64,000 nucleotides of DNA, from assembly GCF_028737315.1 (NCBI RefSeq), contig NZ_JAQZAO010000006.1:310001-374000 (forward strand), written 5' to 3'. Under the pieces are notes generated by a model. That model was not told where the DNA came from, searched no databases, and saw nothing but the letters and a program-made list of their open reading frames with translations. Position numbers and translations under genes: made by a program. Of the stretch, positions 38,940 through 48,095 are shown one piece after another. The stretch is from Actinomycetospora lemnae (lineage in GTDB: Bacteria; Actinomycetota; Actinomycetes; Mycobacteriales; Pseudonocardiaceae). The number at the start of each line of letters is the position of its first letter. The stretch's first letter is position 1.

Positions 38940-39815
38940 GTGAACCGGTACGAGCAGTGGGACATCGTGTCGAGCGTCGGGCTGACGGCGCTCGTGGTGG
39001 CGGCCGGACGGTCGGTCGACACGCACCGCGCCGACGGGCTGATCTCCGACCCCTACGCCGAGCGCTTCGTGGCGGCCGCAGCGCCCCCGCACCCGCTGCC
39101 GACGCGTCCGACCCCGCCGCGCGACGACTCCGACGACGAGCTCTGGCAGATGATGTCGGGGTACATGGGCGTGCGGACCCGCTTCTTCGACGAGTTCTTC
39201 GCGGCCGCGGGGCGCGACGGCGTCCGGCAGGCCGTCATCCTCGCCGCCGGGCTGGACGCGCGGGCGCAGCGGCTCGCCTGGGCCGAGGGCACGACGCTCT
39301 GGGAGATCGACCAGCCCGCGGTGCTGGCGTTCAAGGACGACGTCCTCGCCGAGGACGGGGCCGCCGCCCGCTGCGACCGCCGCACGGTCGCGGTCGACCT
39401 GCGCGACGACTGGCCCGCCGCCCTCGACCGCGCCGGCCTCGACCCGACCGCCCCGACGGCCTGGCTCGCCGAGGGCCTGCTGCCCTACCTGCCCGCCGAG
39501 GCGCAGGAGGCGCTGCTCGCGGCGGTGCACGAGCGCTCGGCGGCGGGCTCGCGGATCGCCGTCGAGGACTTCACCGACATCGGCCGCCAGCTCGAGGACC
39601 CCGCGTTCCGCCGGGTGGCGGCGGGGATCGGCGTCGACATGCCCGCGCTGCTCCACACCGACGACCGCCCCGACCCCGGCGACCGGCTCGCCGCCCTCGG
39701 CTGGACGGTCCGCCGCGACGTCGCGGTCGACGTCGCCGCCGGGTGGGGCCGCGAGCTCGACCCGCTGACGCGGCGGCTCAACGGCCGCTCGGCGTTCGTC
39801 ACCGCCACCCGATAG
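38940..39815 (+). CDS. Class I SAM-dependent methyltransferase (TIGR00027 type)
   Basis: This 291-residue protein matches the leucine-carboxyl-methyltransferase-like, TIGR00027 group common in mycobacteria. WDIVSSVGLTALVVAAGRSVDT and LISDPYAERFVAAA are typical starts, GVRQAVILAAGLDARAQRLAW is the SAM-binding GLDAR motif, and LWEIDQPAVLAFKDDVL carries the acidic residue of the second strand. WLAEGLLPYLP follows. The GTG at 38940 has GGGAGG. Substrates of this family are mostly unknown. A MarR-like palindrome just upstream suggests repression released by a small ligand. Confidence 0.9.
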   Translation: MNRYEQWDIVSSVGLTALVVAAGRSVDTHRADGLISDPYAERFVAAAAPPHPLPTRPTPPRDDSDDELWQMMSGYMGVRTRFFDEFFAAAGRDGVRQAVILAAGLDARAQRLAWAEGTTLWEIDQPAVLAFKDDVLAEDGAAARCDRRTVAVDLRDDWPAALDRAGLDPTAPTAWLAEGLLPYLPAEAQEALLAAVHERSAAGSRIAVEDFTDIGRQLEDPAFRRVAAGIGVDMPALLHTDDRPDPGDRLAALGWTVRRDVAVDVAAGWGRELDPLTRRLNGRSAFVTATR

Positions 39816-39927
39816 GTCCGGATCCGGCCGGGACCGGTCGGTATCCCCTCCGCTCCGGCGGTTCCGGAGGGCGCATCGGGTGCCTAGTGTCGGTCGACGC
39901 CCACGACCGCCACACGGGAGGACGGCC

Positions 39928-41520
39928 ATGAGCGACGACACCGGGACACTGCACGTCCCCGAGAACCTGACCTGGTCCGCGGTGACCGGACGGGTCCGCG
40001 ACCTCGTCGGCGAGGCCTTCGCCGACGACGGGCCCGCGAACCTCATCGACGGGGAGTGGCGGGCGGTCGGCACGCCCGCCGAGCAGACCAGCCCCAACGA
40101 CGGCTCGTCGCTGGGCACCATGCTCAAGGTCGACTCCGCCACGGCCACCGACGCCGTGCAGCGCGCCGCGCAGAGCCACCGCGGGTGGGCGGGCACCGAG
40201 CTCGACGAGCGCCGGCGCCGCGTGTCGTCGGCCCTCGACGCGATCGAGTCCGCCCGCGACGACCTCGCCCTGCTGCTGGCCTGGGAGATCGGCAAGCCGT
40301 GGAAGGCGGCGTGCTCCGACGTCGACCGCGCCATCTCCGGCGTGCGCTGGTACGTCGACGAGATCGAGGGGATGCTCTCGCGCGACGTCGAGGGCGCGCC
40401 GGCCAAGCGGGTGCCGCTCGAGGGGCCGGTCTCGAACATCGCGAGCTGGAACTATCCGATGAGCGTGCAGGTGCACGCCGAGCTCGTGCAGCTGCTCGCC
40501 GGGAACGGCGTCGTCGCCAAGACCCCCACCCAGGGCGGGTGGATGACGCTCACCGTCGCCCACGCGCTCATGGTGCGCGAGGGGCTGCCGGTCACGCTGC
40601 TCTCCGGCGACGGCTCCGAGCTCTCCGACGCGCTGATCCGCTCGCCCGAGATCGGCGCGCTCGCGTTCGTCGGCGGGCGCTCCAACGGGGGCAAGGTCGC
40701 CGCGCAGCTCGCCGACACCGGCAAGCGGCACATGCTCGAGCAGGAGGGTCTCAACACCTGGGGCGTCTGGGAGTTCTCCGACTGGGAGTCGTTCTCGGAG
40801 ATCCTCAAGAAGGGCTTCGAGTACGCCAAGCAGCGCTGCACCGCCTACCCGCGCTTCGTCGTGCAGCGCAAGCTCGTCGACCAGTTCCTCGCGACGTACC
40901 TGCCGGTGCTCGACGGGGTGCGCTTCGGGCACCCGCTGGCGGTGGAGCAGGGGTCCGCGGGGTCGACCGACGACCTGCCCGCCCTCGACTTCGGCCCGCT
41001 GATCTCGGCGGGCAAGGCCCGGGAGCTCGACGACAGCGTCGCCGAGGCCCTGCGCCACGGCGCGATCCCGCTCTACCGCGGGAGCCTCGACCACGGCCGC
41101 TTCGTCGCCGGCCAGGACACCTCGGCCTACCACGCGCCGGTGTCGATGCTCGCCCCGCCGGGGGCCTCGCGGCTCATGCACGAGGAGCCGTTCGGCCCGG
41201 TCGACTCGATCGTCGTCGTCGACACCGAGGCCGAGCTGCTGGCCCAGATGAACGCCTCCAACGGCGCGCTCGTCGCGAGCATCGCCACGGACGACACCCG
41301 GCACGGCGAGCGCCTCGCCGAGCAGGTCCAGGCGTTCAAGGTCGGGATCAACAAGCTGCGCTCCCGCGGCGACAAGGACGAGGCGTTCGGCGGGCGCGGC
41401 GAGTCGTGGAAGGGCGCGTTCGTCGGCGGCGAGTACCTGGTGCAGGCCGTCACCGAGGGCCCGCCCGGGGAGAACCTCTACGGCAACTTCCCCGGCTACC
41501 ACCGGTACCCCGCGACCTGA
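39928..41520 (+). CDS. Aldehyde dehydrogenase family protein
   Basis: This 530-residue protein has the NAD(P)-dependent aldehyde dehydrogenase core: VSNIASWNYPMSVQ for the cofactor site, MLEQEGLN with the candidate base Glu271, and YAKQRCTAYPRFVV with nucleophile Cys304. EEPFGPVDSIVVV is a further family motif. The C terminus (KDEAFGGRGESWKGAFVGGEYLVQ, in parts) is less usual, and the substrate is not evident. GGGAGGA precedes the ATG. The gene follows the methyltransferase after 112 bp and may have its own promoter. Confidence 0.9.
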   Translation: MSDDTGTLHVPENLTWSAVTGRVRDLVGEAFADDGPANLIDGEWRAVGTPAEQTSPNDGSSLGTMLKVDSATATDAVQRAAQSHRGWAGTELDERRRRVSSALDAIESARDDLALLLAWEIGKPWKAACSDVDRAISGVRWYVDEIEGMLSRDVEGAPAKRVPLEGPVSNIASWNYPMSVQVHAELVQLLAGNGVVAKTPTQGGWMTLTVAHALMVREGLPVTLLSGDGSELSDALIRSPEIGALAFVGGRSNGGKVAAQLADTGKRHMLEQEGLNTWGVWEFSDWESFSEILKKGFEYAKQRCTAYPRFVVQRKLVDQFLATYLPVLDGVRFGHPLAVEQGSAGSTDDLPALDFGPLISAGKARELDDSVAEALRHGAIPLYRGSLDHGRFVAGQDTSAYHAPVSMLAPPGASRLMHEEPFGPVDSIVVVDTEAELLAQMNASNGALVASIATDDTRHGERLAEQVQAFKVGINKLRSRGDKDEAFGGRGESWKGAFVGGEYLVQAVTEGPPGENLYGNFPGYHRYPAT

Positions 41521-41599
41521 CGGTCCGCGCGAGTAACCTCCACCCGGCGCGGCGTCGGGCCCGCCATCGGTCGGGGGTCTGAGCGCGGGAGGGGCCGGG

Positions 41600-42664
41600 A
41601 TGGTCCTGCGGAACCGGGTGTCGCGGGACGTGGCGCCCGCCGGCGCGTCGGTCGGGGCCATGGTCCTCATGCCCGAGGGCCGGGTCGGCCCGGTCATGGC
41701 GCTCGTCCGGCGCCTCGTCATGGCGGTCGGGGCGCTGCTCGCGGCGACGCTGATCGTCTGGTTCCAGGCCGACGGCTACATCGACAACAACAACGACGAC
41801 GGCATCGGCTTCGTCGACGCGTTGTACTACGCCACGGTCTCGCTCTCGACCACCGGCTACGGCGACATCGTGCCCGTCACCGAGTCGGCGCGGCTGTGGA
41901 CGATCCTGGCGATCACGCCCCTGCGCCTGCTGTTCCTCATCGTGCTGGTCGGCACCACGGTCGAGCTGCTCACCGAACGGTCCCGGCAGGCGTTCCGCAT
42001 CCGACGGTGGAGGTCGCGCGTGCGCAACCACGTGGTGGTCGTGGGCTACGGGACGAAGGGTCAGGCCGCGGTGACGACGCTGCGCGGCGACGGCCACGAC
42101 GTCGACCACATCGTCGTCGTCGACACCGACCGGGGTCGCCTGGACGCGGCGTCGGCGCTGGGGCTGGTCACCGTGCGCGGCGACGCGACCCAGTCGTCGG
42201 TGCTGCGGACCGCGGGCCTCCCGCACGCGACGGCGCTGGTCGTCGCCACCAACCGCGACGACACCGCGGTCATGGTGACGCTGACCGCGCGCGAGATGGC
42301 CCCGAAGATCACGATCACGGCCGCCGTGCGCGAGGCCGAGAACGTGCACCTGCTGCGGCAGTCGGGCGCCGACTCGGTCGTCGTGTCCGCCGAGACGGCG
42401 GGCCGCCTGCTCGGCATGGCGACGACGACGCCGGCGGTCGTGTCGGTGGTCGAGGACCTCATCTCGCCCGAGGCCGGCATGAGCATCGGCGAGCGGACGG
42501 TCACCGAGGCCGAGGTCGGCGGGTCCCCGCGGCACCTGCGCGACATCGTGCTCGGCGTCGTGCGCGACGGGCACGTGCACGCCATCGACGCCCCGGAGGT
42601 CGACGCCCTCGAGCGCGGCGACCGCCTGCTCTGCGTCCGCCGCGCGGGCCCCGACGACGAGTGA
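41600..42664 (+). CDS. Potassium channel with RCK (TrkA-N) domain
   Basis: This 354-residue protein has two membrane helices around a pore with the selectivity filter TTGYGD (84-89), then an RCK domain from residue 142 (HVVVVGYGTKGQAA, with VVVDTDRG as the acidic end of the second strand) and a C-terminal TrkA-C-like part. The layout is that of MthK/Kch-type ligand-gated channels. GGGAGGGG lies about 5 bases before the ATG. The acidic NNNDDG segment before the pore is unusual. It is a single gene, perhaps for potassium homeostasis or pH stress. Confidence 0.93.
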   Translation: MVLRNRVSRDVAPAGASVGAMVLMPEGRVGPVMALVRRLVMAVGALLAATLIVWFQADGYIDNNNDDGIGFVDALYYATVSLSTTGYGDIVPVTESARLWTILAITPLRLLFLIVLVGTTVELLTERSRQAFRIRRWRSRVRNHVVVVGYGTKGQAAVTTLRGDGHDVDHIVVVDTDRGRLDAASALGLVTVRGDATQSSVLRTAGLPHATALVVATNRDDTAVMVTLTAREMAPKITITAAVREAENVHLLRQSGADSVVVSAETAGRLLGMATTTPAVVSVVEDLISPEAGMSIGERTVTEAEVGGSPRHLRDIVLGVVRDGHVHAIDAPEVDALERGDRLLCVRRAGPDDE

Positions 42665-42738
42665 CGTGTCAGCGAAGTGCCGTCACGGACACTGAACGTC
42701 CGCATCGGTACTTCGATCACTCCGCTGGGCGGGGTCGG

Positions 42739-43089
42739 TCAACGGTGCACCGAGAGCAGGCAGCCGGGGCAGTCGGCCTGCTCGGCGCGCAGGCCGGGCA
42801 CGACCTGCTCGACCGCGGCGCCGCAGCGCGCCCGCAGCCCGGTGGGGTCGCCGAGCTCGCCGGAGGTGACGTCGACGACGTGGCGCCGGCGGTCGTCGCG
42901 GCCGGCGGCGACGAGGACGAGCGTGCCGTCCGGGGCCGGGTCGCCGGGCGTCGGGCGGCGCGGCGGCTCGGGCTCGGGCGGCCGGTCGCCCAGCGGGGGC
43001 GGCGGCGTCGACGACGGCATGGGGTCGAGCCCGCTCGACGGGCGTCGGGTGGGCCGGGCGTCGGGGTGTCCGGGGTCGGGGACGGTCAC
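42739..43089 (-). CDS. Pro-rich protein with a small Cys/His C-terminal module
   Basis: This 116-residue protein starts at a GTG just after GGAGGAAG. The first half is Pro/Arg/Asp-rich and disordered. The second half (LVLVAAGRDDRRRHVVDV, then RARCGAAVEQV and QADCPGCLLSVHR) has three Cys and a His that could bind zinc, as in small actinomycete zinc-ribbon-like proteins. The function is unknown. Confidence 0.6.
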   Translation of the reverse strand: MTVPDPGHPDARPTRRPSSGLDPMPSSTPPPPLGDRPPEPEPPRRPTPGDPAPDGTLVLVAAGRDDRRRHVVDVTSGELGDPTGLRARCGAAVEQVVPGLRAEQADCPGCLLSVHR

Positions 43090-43226
43090 GGCTTCCTCCT
43101 CCCGCTCCTGCGCTCGCAGGAGCGCGGCGGTCGTGGCGACCACCGTAGGCACGCCGGCCCCGCGCCGTCGTCCCGTTCACCCGCGGCGAACGGGTCGGCG
43201 TCGCCTGGGTCCCGGCGCGTCCCGGC

Positions 43227-43305
43227 GATCAGGAGCGCGTGACGCACCTGCGGCCGGCGTGTCGCTCCGGCGTGTCGCGCTCCTGATCTTCCGCTGCTCA
43301 GGAGC
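43227..43305. terminator. Nested inverted repeats between two minus-strand genes
   Basis: GATCAGGAGCGCG (43227-43239) and CGCGCTCCTGATC (43276-43288) are a perfect 13-bp inverted repeat. The GCTCCTGA of the right arm can also pair with TCAGGAGC at 43298-43305, which includes the stop codon of the gene at 43298. The alternatives could form a terminator/antiterminator pair. Confidence 0.5.
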
Positions 43306-43555
43306 GGCGGCGCGGCAGCGGCATGGCGGGCCCGGCGTCGGCGTCGTCGCGGCCGTCGCGGGGCGGGCGCCGGGCGGCCGGGAGCTCGCGCAGGCCGTCG
43401 AGCACCCGGGCGAGGACCTCGGGCCGCGGCCTTGGCACCGGCCCCACGGCGACCTCGGCGGCGAGGCCGGAGAGTCCGGCGGGCTCGGCGGGCTCGGCGA
43501 GGGGGGTCCCGGGCGGGTCCAGCACGGACTCGCCGGCGTCACGATCGGGGGTCAC
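43298..43555 (-). CDS. Small protein of unknown function
   Basis: This 85-residue protein starts at a GTG (43555) placed 7 bases after the -10 TACGCT, with no ribosome binding site. It has an acidic start (TPDRDAGESVLDPPG), a helix with RPRPEVLARVLDGLRELPAARR, and an Arg-rich end. No membrane segment or known motif. It is divergent from the LCP gene. Confidence 0.55.
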   Translation of the reverse strand: MTPDRDAGESVLDPPGTPLAEPAEPAGLSGLAAEVAVGPVPRPRPEVLARVLDGLRELPAARRPPRDGRDDADAGPAMPLPRRRS

Positions 43556-43562
43556 CCGACCG

Positions 43563-43568
43563 AGCGTA
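43563..43568 (-). promoter_or_regulatory. Leaderless-type -10 (TACGCT) for the small gene at 43298
   Basis: On the minus strand TACGCT is followed by CGGTCGG and the GTG at 43555. Confidence 0.5.
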
Positions 43569-43764
43569 GGACGGCCGTCACAGCAGCGGCGTGCGCCCCC
43601 GCGTCCGGGCGGGCGGCGGCGGGCCACCCGCGACGAACCGCAGCTCGGCGCGCCGTACCGCGCGTCACGGCGCGGGGAGCGGCTGCCACGCTGGGCCGAT
43701 CGGAACGGGCGCCGACGCCGCGCAACGCGTAACGCCTGCCGCCCGTCCTCCGAGAGGTACGGGA

Positions 43765-44880
43765 GTGACCGAGCAACGGTGGCCGGTCCGCGGGAGCAGG
43801 GATGGTCGGGGCATGAGCATCGGCGGGATGATCGACGGCGGGGGGCCGGCGCCGGAGCAGGAGGAGCGCGGACGGCGGCGGCGAGGGCTCCGCGCGCTGG
43901 TGTACGGGCTGATCGCCCTGCTGGTGCTGGTCCTGCTCGCCGCGGCGGGCGTCGTCATCGTCACCCAGCAGCTCGGGTCGCAGGTCGGCCGCTACCCGTC
44001 GGTGTTCGCCCCGATCGACCCGTCGACGCGGCCCTCGGACGCCGCCGGCCAGACGTTCCTGCTGATGGGCACCGACACGCGGTCCCCGGAGGCCACCACG
44101 GGCACCGACGCCGCGCCCGACGCCGTGTTCGGCTCGCAGCGCAGCGACGTGATCATGGTGGCATCGATCGCCGAGGACGGGCAGAGCGCGAGCATCGTCT
44201 CGATCCCGCGCGACTCGTGGGTCGACGTCCCCGGCCACGGCCGCAACAAGATCAACGCGGCGTACGCGTTCGGCGGGCCGCCGCTGCTCATCCAGACCGT
44301 CGAGCAGGTCTCGCGCGTGCACATCGACCACTTCGCGGTCATCGACTTCGCGGGCTTCGCGCAGATGACCGACGCCGTCGGCGGCATCGACGTCAACGTC
44401 GGCCAGGCGTCCGAGCGCGACGGCGTCGTCGTCCCGGCCGGCGAGCAGCACCTCAACGGCGAGCAGGCGCTGGTCTACGTCCGCGATCGCGAGAACCTGC
44501 CCGGCGGCGACCTCGACCGCGTCCGGCGCCAGCAGGCGGCCCTGCGGGCGTTCCTGCAGCAGGCCCTGTCGTCGGGGACGCTGTCCGACCCGGCCCGGGC
44601 CTACACCCTCGTCGACACCGTGACGCGCCACGTCGGCGTCGACGACTCGCTGTCCAACACCGGCCTCGCCCAGCTCGCCTTCGGGATGCGCGACCTGCGG
44701 AACTCCAACGTCTCGTTCCTGACGGTGCCGGTGAGCGGGACGGGGATGGAGGGCGACCAGTCGGTCGTCTACCTCGACGAGGGCGCGGGACGCGACCTGT
44801 GGTTCGCGGTGAACACGGACACGGTGCCGGAGTGGGTCGCGGCGCGCCCGCAGGAGCAGCTCTCCGACACGCCGCGCTAG
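43765..44880 (+). CDS. LCP (LytR-CpsA-Psr) family protein
   Basis: This protein of about 371 residues has one N-terminal membrane helix (ALVYGLIALLVLVLLAAAGVVIV) and an LCP domain: FLLMGTDTR, RSDVIMVASI, SIVSIPRDSWVDVPGHGRNKINAAYAFGG (in parts), VDHF-like IDHFAVIDF, VGGIDV, and DLDRVRRQQAAL. The Arg/Asp set (DTR, RSD, PRDS, R-x-R-Q-Q) is complete. LCP enzymes attach wall polymers such as arabinogalactan or teichoic acids to peptidoglycan. GTG 43765 (GAGAGG upstream) is used; ATG 43813 is possible. The gene adds to the envelope theme of this region. Confidence 0.92.
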   Translation: MTEQRWPVRGSRDGRGMSIGGMIDGGGPAPEQEERGRRRRGLRALVYGLIALLVLVLLAAAGVVIVTQQLGSQVGRYPSVFAPIDPSTRPSDAAGQTFLLMGTDTRSPEATTGTDAAPDAVFGSQRSDVIMVASIAEDGQSASIVSIPRDSWVDVPGHGRNKINAAYAFGGPPLLIQTVEQVSRVHIDHFAVIDFAGFAQMTDAVGGIDVNVGQASERDGVVVPAGEQHLNGEQALVYVRDRENLPGGDLDRVRRQQAALRAFLQQALSSGTLSDPARAYTLVDTVTRHVGVDDSLSNTGLAQLAFGMRDLRNSNVSFLTVPVSGTGMEGDQSVVYLDEGAGRDLWFAVNTDTVPEWVAARPQEQLSDTPR

Positions 44881-44899
44881 ATCCGGGTATGCCGGGGCC

Positions 44900-46384
44900 A
44901 TGAGCTGGGACGTCGTGGTCGTCGGCGGGGGCTCGGCCGGCTGCGCGCTGGCCGGGCGCCTCACCGAGGACCCGCGTCGTCGGGTGCTGCTGCTCGAGGC
45001 CGGGACGGCGGTGTCCGACGCGGCGGCGTTCTCCCCCGACGTCCGTGACGTCGCCTCGCTGGCCGCCGCCGACCCCGACGGCCCGCACACGTGGGACGTC
45101 GGGGTCGAGCTGCTGCCCGGCAAGCACACGCGGGTCGGGCGCGGGCGCCTGCTCGGCGGGTCGAGCGCGGTCAACGGCGCCAACCACCTCCGGGCGACGC
45201 GCGCGGACCTCGACGCGTGGCCGGGCTGGTCGTACGAGGCGACGCTGCCGTACTACATCCGCGGCGAGCGGGACCTCGACGTGCGCGGCCCCCTGCACGG
45301 CGACCGCGGCCCGGTGCCGGTCGTGCGCCCCGCGGGCGAGCTGCGCGCGCCGGTCACCGAGCGCTTCCTCGCCGCCGCGGCGCGGGTCGGCGTGCCCGCC
45401 GAGCCGGACAAGAACGGCGACCAGCCGCCCGGCGCGGGGCTCGTCCCGGGCAACGTGCGCCGCGGGGTGCGCGTGAACGCCGCGATGGCCTACGTGCTGC
45501 CCCACCTCGCGCGGGAGAACCTCGCCGTGCGGGGGGACGTCACCGTCGCCCGGGTGCTGCTCGTCGGCGACCGCGCCGTGGGCGTGGAGTGCGCCGACGG
45601 CGAGCGGATCGAGGCCGGGGAGGTGGTGCTCGCGGCCGGGTCGGTGTGCACCCCGCAGCTGCTCGCGCTCTCGGGCGTCGGGCCACCGGACGCCCTGCAC
45701 ACCGCCGGGCTGCCGGTGCGCCACGAGCTGCGCGGCGTCGGACGGGGCTACGGCGACCACCCGAGCGTCTACCTCGCCTTCCCCGACCCCGGTGACGGCC
45801 TGCACCCCGAGGCGCCCGGCGCGCAGGCGGTCGTGCACCTCGACGCCGGCGACGACCCCGCGGGCGACCTCGAGATCCTCCTGTTCGCCCGGCCGTTCGC
45901 GCCGGACGGGCCGTGCCACCTCATGTGCGCGCTCCAGGCCCCGGAGAGCCGCGGGGTGATGGGCTTCGCGTCCGGGCCGGGCGAGCCCCCGCGCCTCGAG
46001 CACCGCTACCTCGTGTCGGGCCACGACCGGGCCCGCATGCGCCAGGTGGTCCGCCGGGCGGGGGAGATGCTCGCCGTCGGCGGGCTCGCGCTCGACCCCA
46101 CCCGCGGGAGCGACGACCGCGCCCTCGACGCCTGGATCACCGCCCACCTCACGACCTCGGCGCACCTCTGCAGCACCGCGAAGCTCGGCCCGGCGTCGGA
46201 CCCCGACGCCGTCGTCGACCCCGAGCTGCGCGTGCACGGGCTGCGCGGGCTGCGGGTCGTCGACACCTCGGTGCTGCCGACCGTGCCCCGCCGCGGGCCC
46301 GCCGCGACCGCCCTGATGCTGGGGGAGCGGGCGGCCGACCTGATCGCCGGGACGGTCGCGGAGGCCCCGGCGCACCCCGCGTGA
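44900..46384 (+). CDS. GMC family oxidoreductase (MftG-like)
   Basis: This 494-residue flavoprotein begins with the FAD dinucleotide-binding motif (VVVGGGSAGCALAGRL, then RRVLLLEAG) and has GRLLGGSSAVNGANHLR, a GMC signature. The C-terminal active-site stretch reads SAHLCSTAKLGPASDP, then GLRVVDTSVLPTVPRRGPAAT, which resembles mycofactocin-associated MftG enzymes more than choline dehydrogenases. No other mycofactocin gene is in the window, so the electron acceptor is not established. The ATG at 44900 lies 20 bp after the LCP gene stop, without a clear ribosome binding site. Confidence 0.85.
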   Translation: MSWDVVVVGGGSAGCALAGRLTEDPRRRVLLLEAGTAVSDAAAFSPDVRDVASLAAADPDGPHTWDVGVELLPGKHTRVGRGRLLGGSSAVNGANHLRATRADLDAWPGWSYEATLPYYIRGERDLDVRGPLHGDRGPVPVVRPAGELRAPVTERFLAAAARVGVPAEPDKNGDQPPGAGLVPGNVRRGVRVNAAMAYVLPHLARENLAVRGDVTVARVLLVGDRAVGVECADGERIEAGEVVLAAGSVCTPQLLALSGVGPPDALHTAGLPVRHELRGVGRGYGDHPSVYLAFPDPGDGLHPEAPGAQAVVHLDAGDDPAGDLEILLFARPFAPDGPCHLMCALQAPESRGVMGFASGPGEPPRLEHRYLVSGHDRARMRQVVRRAGEMLAVGGLALDPTRGSDDRALDAWITAHLTTSAHLCSTAKLGPASDPDAVVDPELRVHGLRGLRVVDTSVLPTVPRRGPAATALMLGERAADLIAGTVAEAPAHPA

Positions 46385-46536
46385 CGCCCGGTTCGTCCCC
46401 TCCCGTGACCCGGCGTCCGGTCCCGTTCCCGGACACGGTCACAGCTGCGACACGATGGTGTGATCGCAGGTCACGTCCTCGATGATCGCGACGACACTCC
46501 TCGCGAGAACCCGCTCGAGGTGATCGAGGAGAGCCG

Positions 46537-46764
46537 ATGTCGTTCCTGCGCCGCCGTGCCGACGCCCCGTCCGAGCACGCCGGGGACGACACGCCTCCGC
46601 GCCTCACGCGCGCCGAGCGCAAGGCCCTCCGGGCCGAGCAGGCCGCCGCGGCCGAGCTCGCCGCCCGCGTCGCGCGCGCCCAGCGCCGCCTCGCCCAGGC
46701 CACCGGTCCGCTGCCCGTCGTGTCCCCCCGTCGATCGTCCGACGAGGCCGTCCCGACCGAGTGA
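46537..46764 (+). CDS. Small helical protein of unknown function
   Basis: This 75-residue protein has a helix of charged and Ala residues in the middle (LTRAERKALRAEQAAAAELA and following) that could form a coiled coil. The ATG follows GAGGAGAG at good spacing. No membrane segment. The next gene starts 24 bp further on. Confidence 0.6.
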   Translation: MSFLRRRADAPSEHAGDDTPPRLTRAERKALRAEQAAAAELAARVARAQRRLAQATGPLPVVSPRRSSDEAVPTE

Positions 46765-46788
46765 GCGTGTCGTGGAATCCTGCGCGGC

Positions 46789-48042
46789 GTGCGTGACCGG
46801 CTGGCCGCGACGGTGGTCGCCCCCCTCCTGACGGCCCTGCTGCTCGCCGGCTGCGGGGGCGCGCCCACCACCGCGGCCCCGCCGCCGGCCTTCGACCCGC
46901 CCACCGGATTCGGCGCCCCCACCGGCACGCTGTTCGGGGGCTCGGGGACGTCGGTGTTCGGGCGGGACCCCGACGCGCTGCCCGCGGCCCTGGTCGGCAC
47001 CGCGATCTGGATCACCGACGGCGGGCGCGTCGCGCGCGTCGACTCCACCGGCACCCCGGTCCCCGGCACCGACGCGCCAACGGACCGGTTCGCCGCCGGG
47101 CGTCCCGTCGCGAGCCCGGACGGCGGGGTCCTGGTCGGCGCGGGCAGCGTCATCCCGGGGTCGGGCACGACGCCGCCCGGTCTCGCCGTCGACCTGCTCG
47201 CCTTCGACGCGGCGAGCGGTGCGCTGCGCTGGAACGCGCCGACCGTGCTGCCGTGGACCGAGCGCCCGCCGGCGGTCGCCCTGGAGGTGGCCGGGGTGGT
47301 GGCCGGGGTCGCCGTGCTCACCGCCAGCACCGACACCCAGCGCACGGCGCTCGGCGTCGACCTCACCAGCCGGCGGGTGCTGTGGAGCGCCGACGGCGTG
47401 GCCGTGGACGCCCTGCTCGCCGACGGTCCGGCCGGGGGCACCGCGGTCGGGGTCGCCACCGCGCCGGGGGGGAGCGGCGCCTACGCCGACTCGACGGTCG
47501 TCGGGCTCGACGTCGTCACCGGGCTGCGGCGGTTCACGCTGCCCGAGGTGCTCCGGGACCCGCGGATCACCGTCGCCGGGCCGGGGCTCGCCGTGGTGAG
47601 CGGGCGCACGACGGCGACGACGCTGTCGGCGCCCGCGGCGTCGCTGCGCTTCGTCGACGCGCGCGGTGCCACGGTGCGCACCGTCGACGTCGGGCGCACG
47701 TACACGCCGCCGCGCTGCGTCTGGGACGAGGCGGCCACCACCGTCTGCGGCGGCGACACCCGCGTCTTCGCCGTCGACGCCGGCACGGCCGCCCCGCTGT
47801 GGGAGCTGCCGGACCCCGCCGCCAACCGCGTGGCCCCGCAGATGACGACGGCCTGGCACGGCGCGGTGTACGGGACGACGGTCAACGGCCCCGTCGTGCT
47901 CGACGCGCGCACCGGCGCCGACCGCGACACCCGGCCCGGCGCCGCGCCGGTGCTGGTCAACGCCTACCTCGGCATCGGGGTCGAGACCACCGGCGTCGCG
48001 GGCTTCGGCGGCGGCGCGGCGATCACGCCGGCGACGCGCTGA
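46789..48042 (+). CDS. Beta-propeller (PQQ-like) lipoprotein
   Basis: This 417-residue protein starts at a GTG, with a lipoprotein signal ending in LLLAGC (Cys22). The remainder has repeated PQQ-like blades: AIWITDGGRVARVDSTG, LLAFDAASGALRWNAP, VGLDVVTGLRRFTLP, RVFAVDAGTAAPLWELP and VVLDARTGADRD. Such propellers often serve as extracytoplasmic scaffolds or sensors; the residues that bind PQQ in true dehydrogenases are not evident. The function is unknown. Confidence 0.8.
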   Translation: MRDRLAATVVAPLLTALLLAGCGGAPTTAAPPPAFDPPTGFGAPTGTLFGGSGTSVFGRDPDALPAALVGTAIWITDGGRVARVDSTGTPVPGTDAPTDRFAAGRPVASPDGGVLVGAGSVIPGSGTTPPGLAVDLLAFDAASGALRWNAPTVLPWTERPPAVALEVAGVVAGVAVLTASTDTQRTALGVDLTSRRVLWSADGVAVDALLADGPAGGTAVGVATAPGGSGAYADSTVVGLDVVTGLRRFTLPEVLRDPRITVAGPGLAVVSGRTTATTLSAPAASLRFVDARGATVRTVDVGRTYTPPRCVWDEAATTVCGGDTRVFAVDAGTAAPLWELPDPAANRVAPQMTTAWHGAVYGTTVNGPVVLDARTGADRDTRPGAAPVLVNAYLGIGVETTGVAGFGGGAAITPATR

Positions 48043-48095
48043 GCCCGCGCCGGCGCACCCGGCGTCGCCGGGCGGCGGCACGGGTAGCCGCACGC

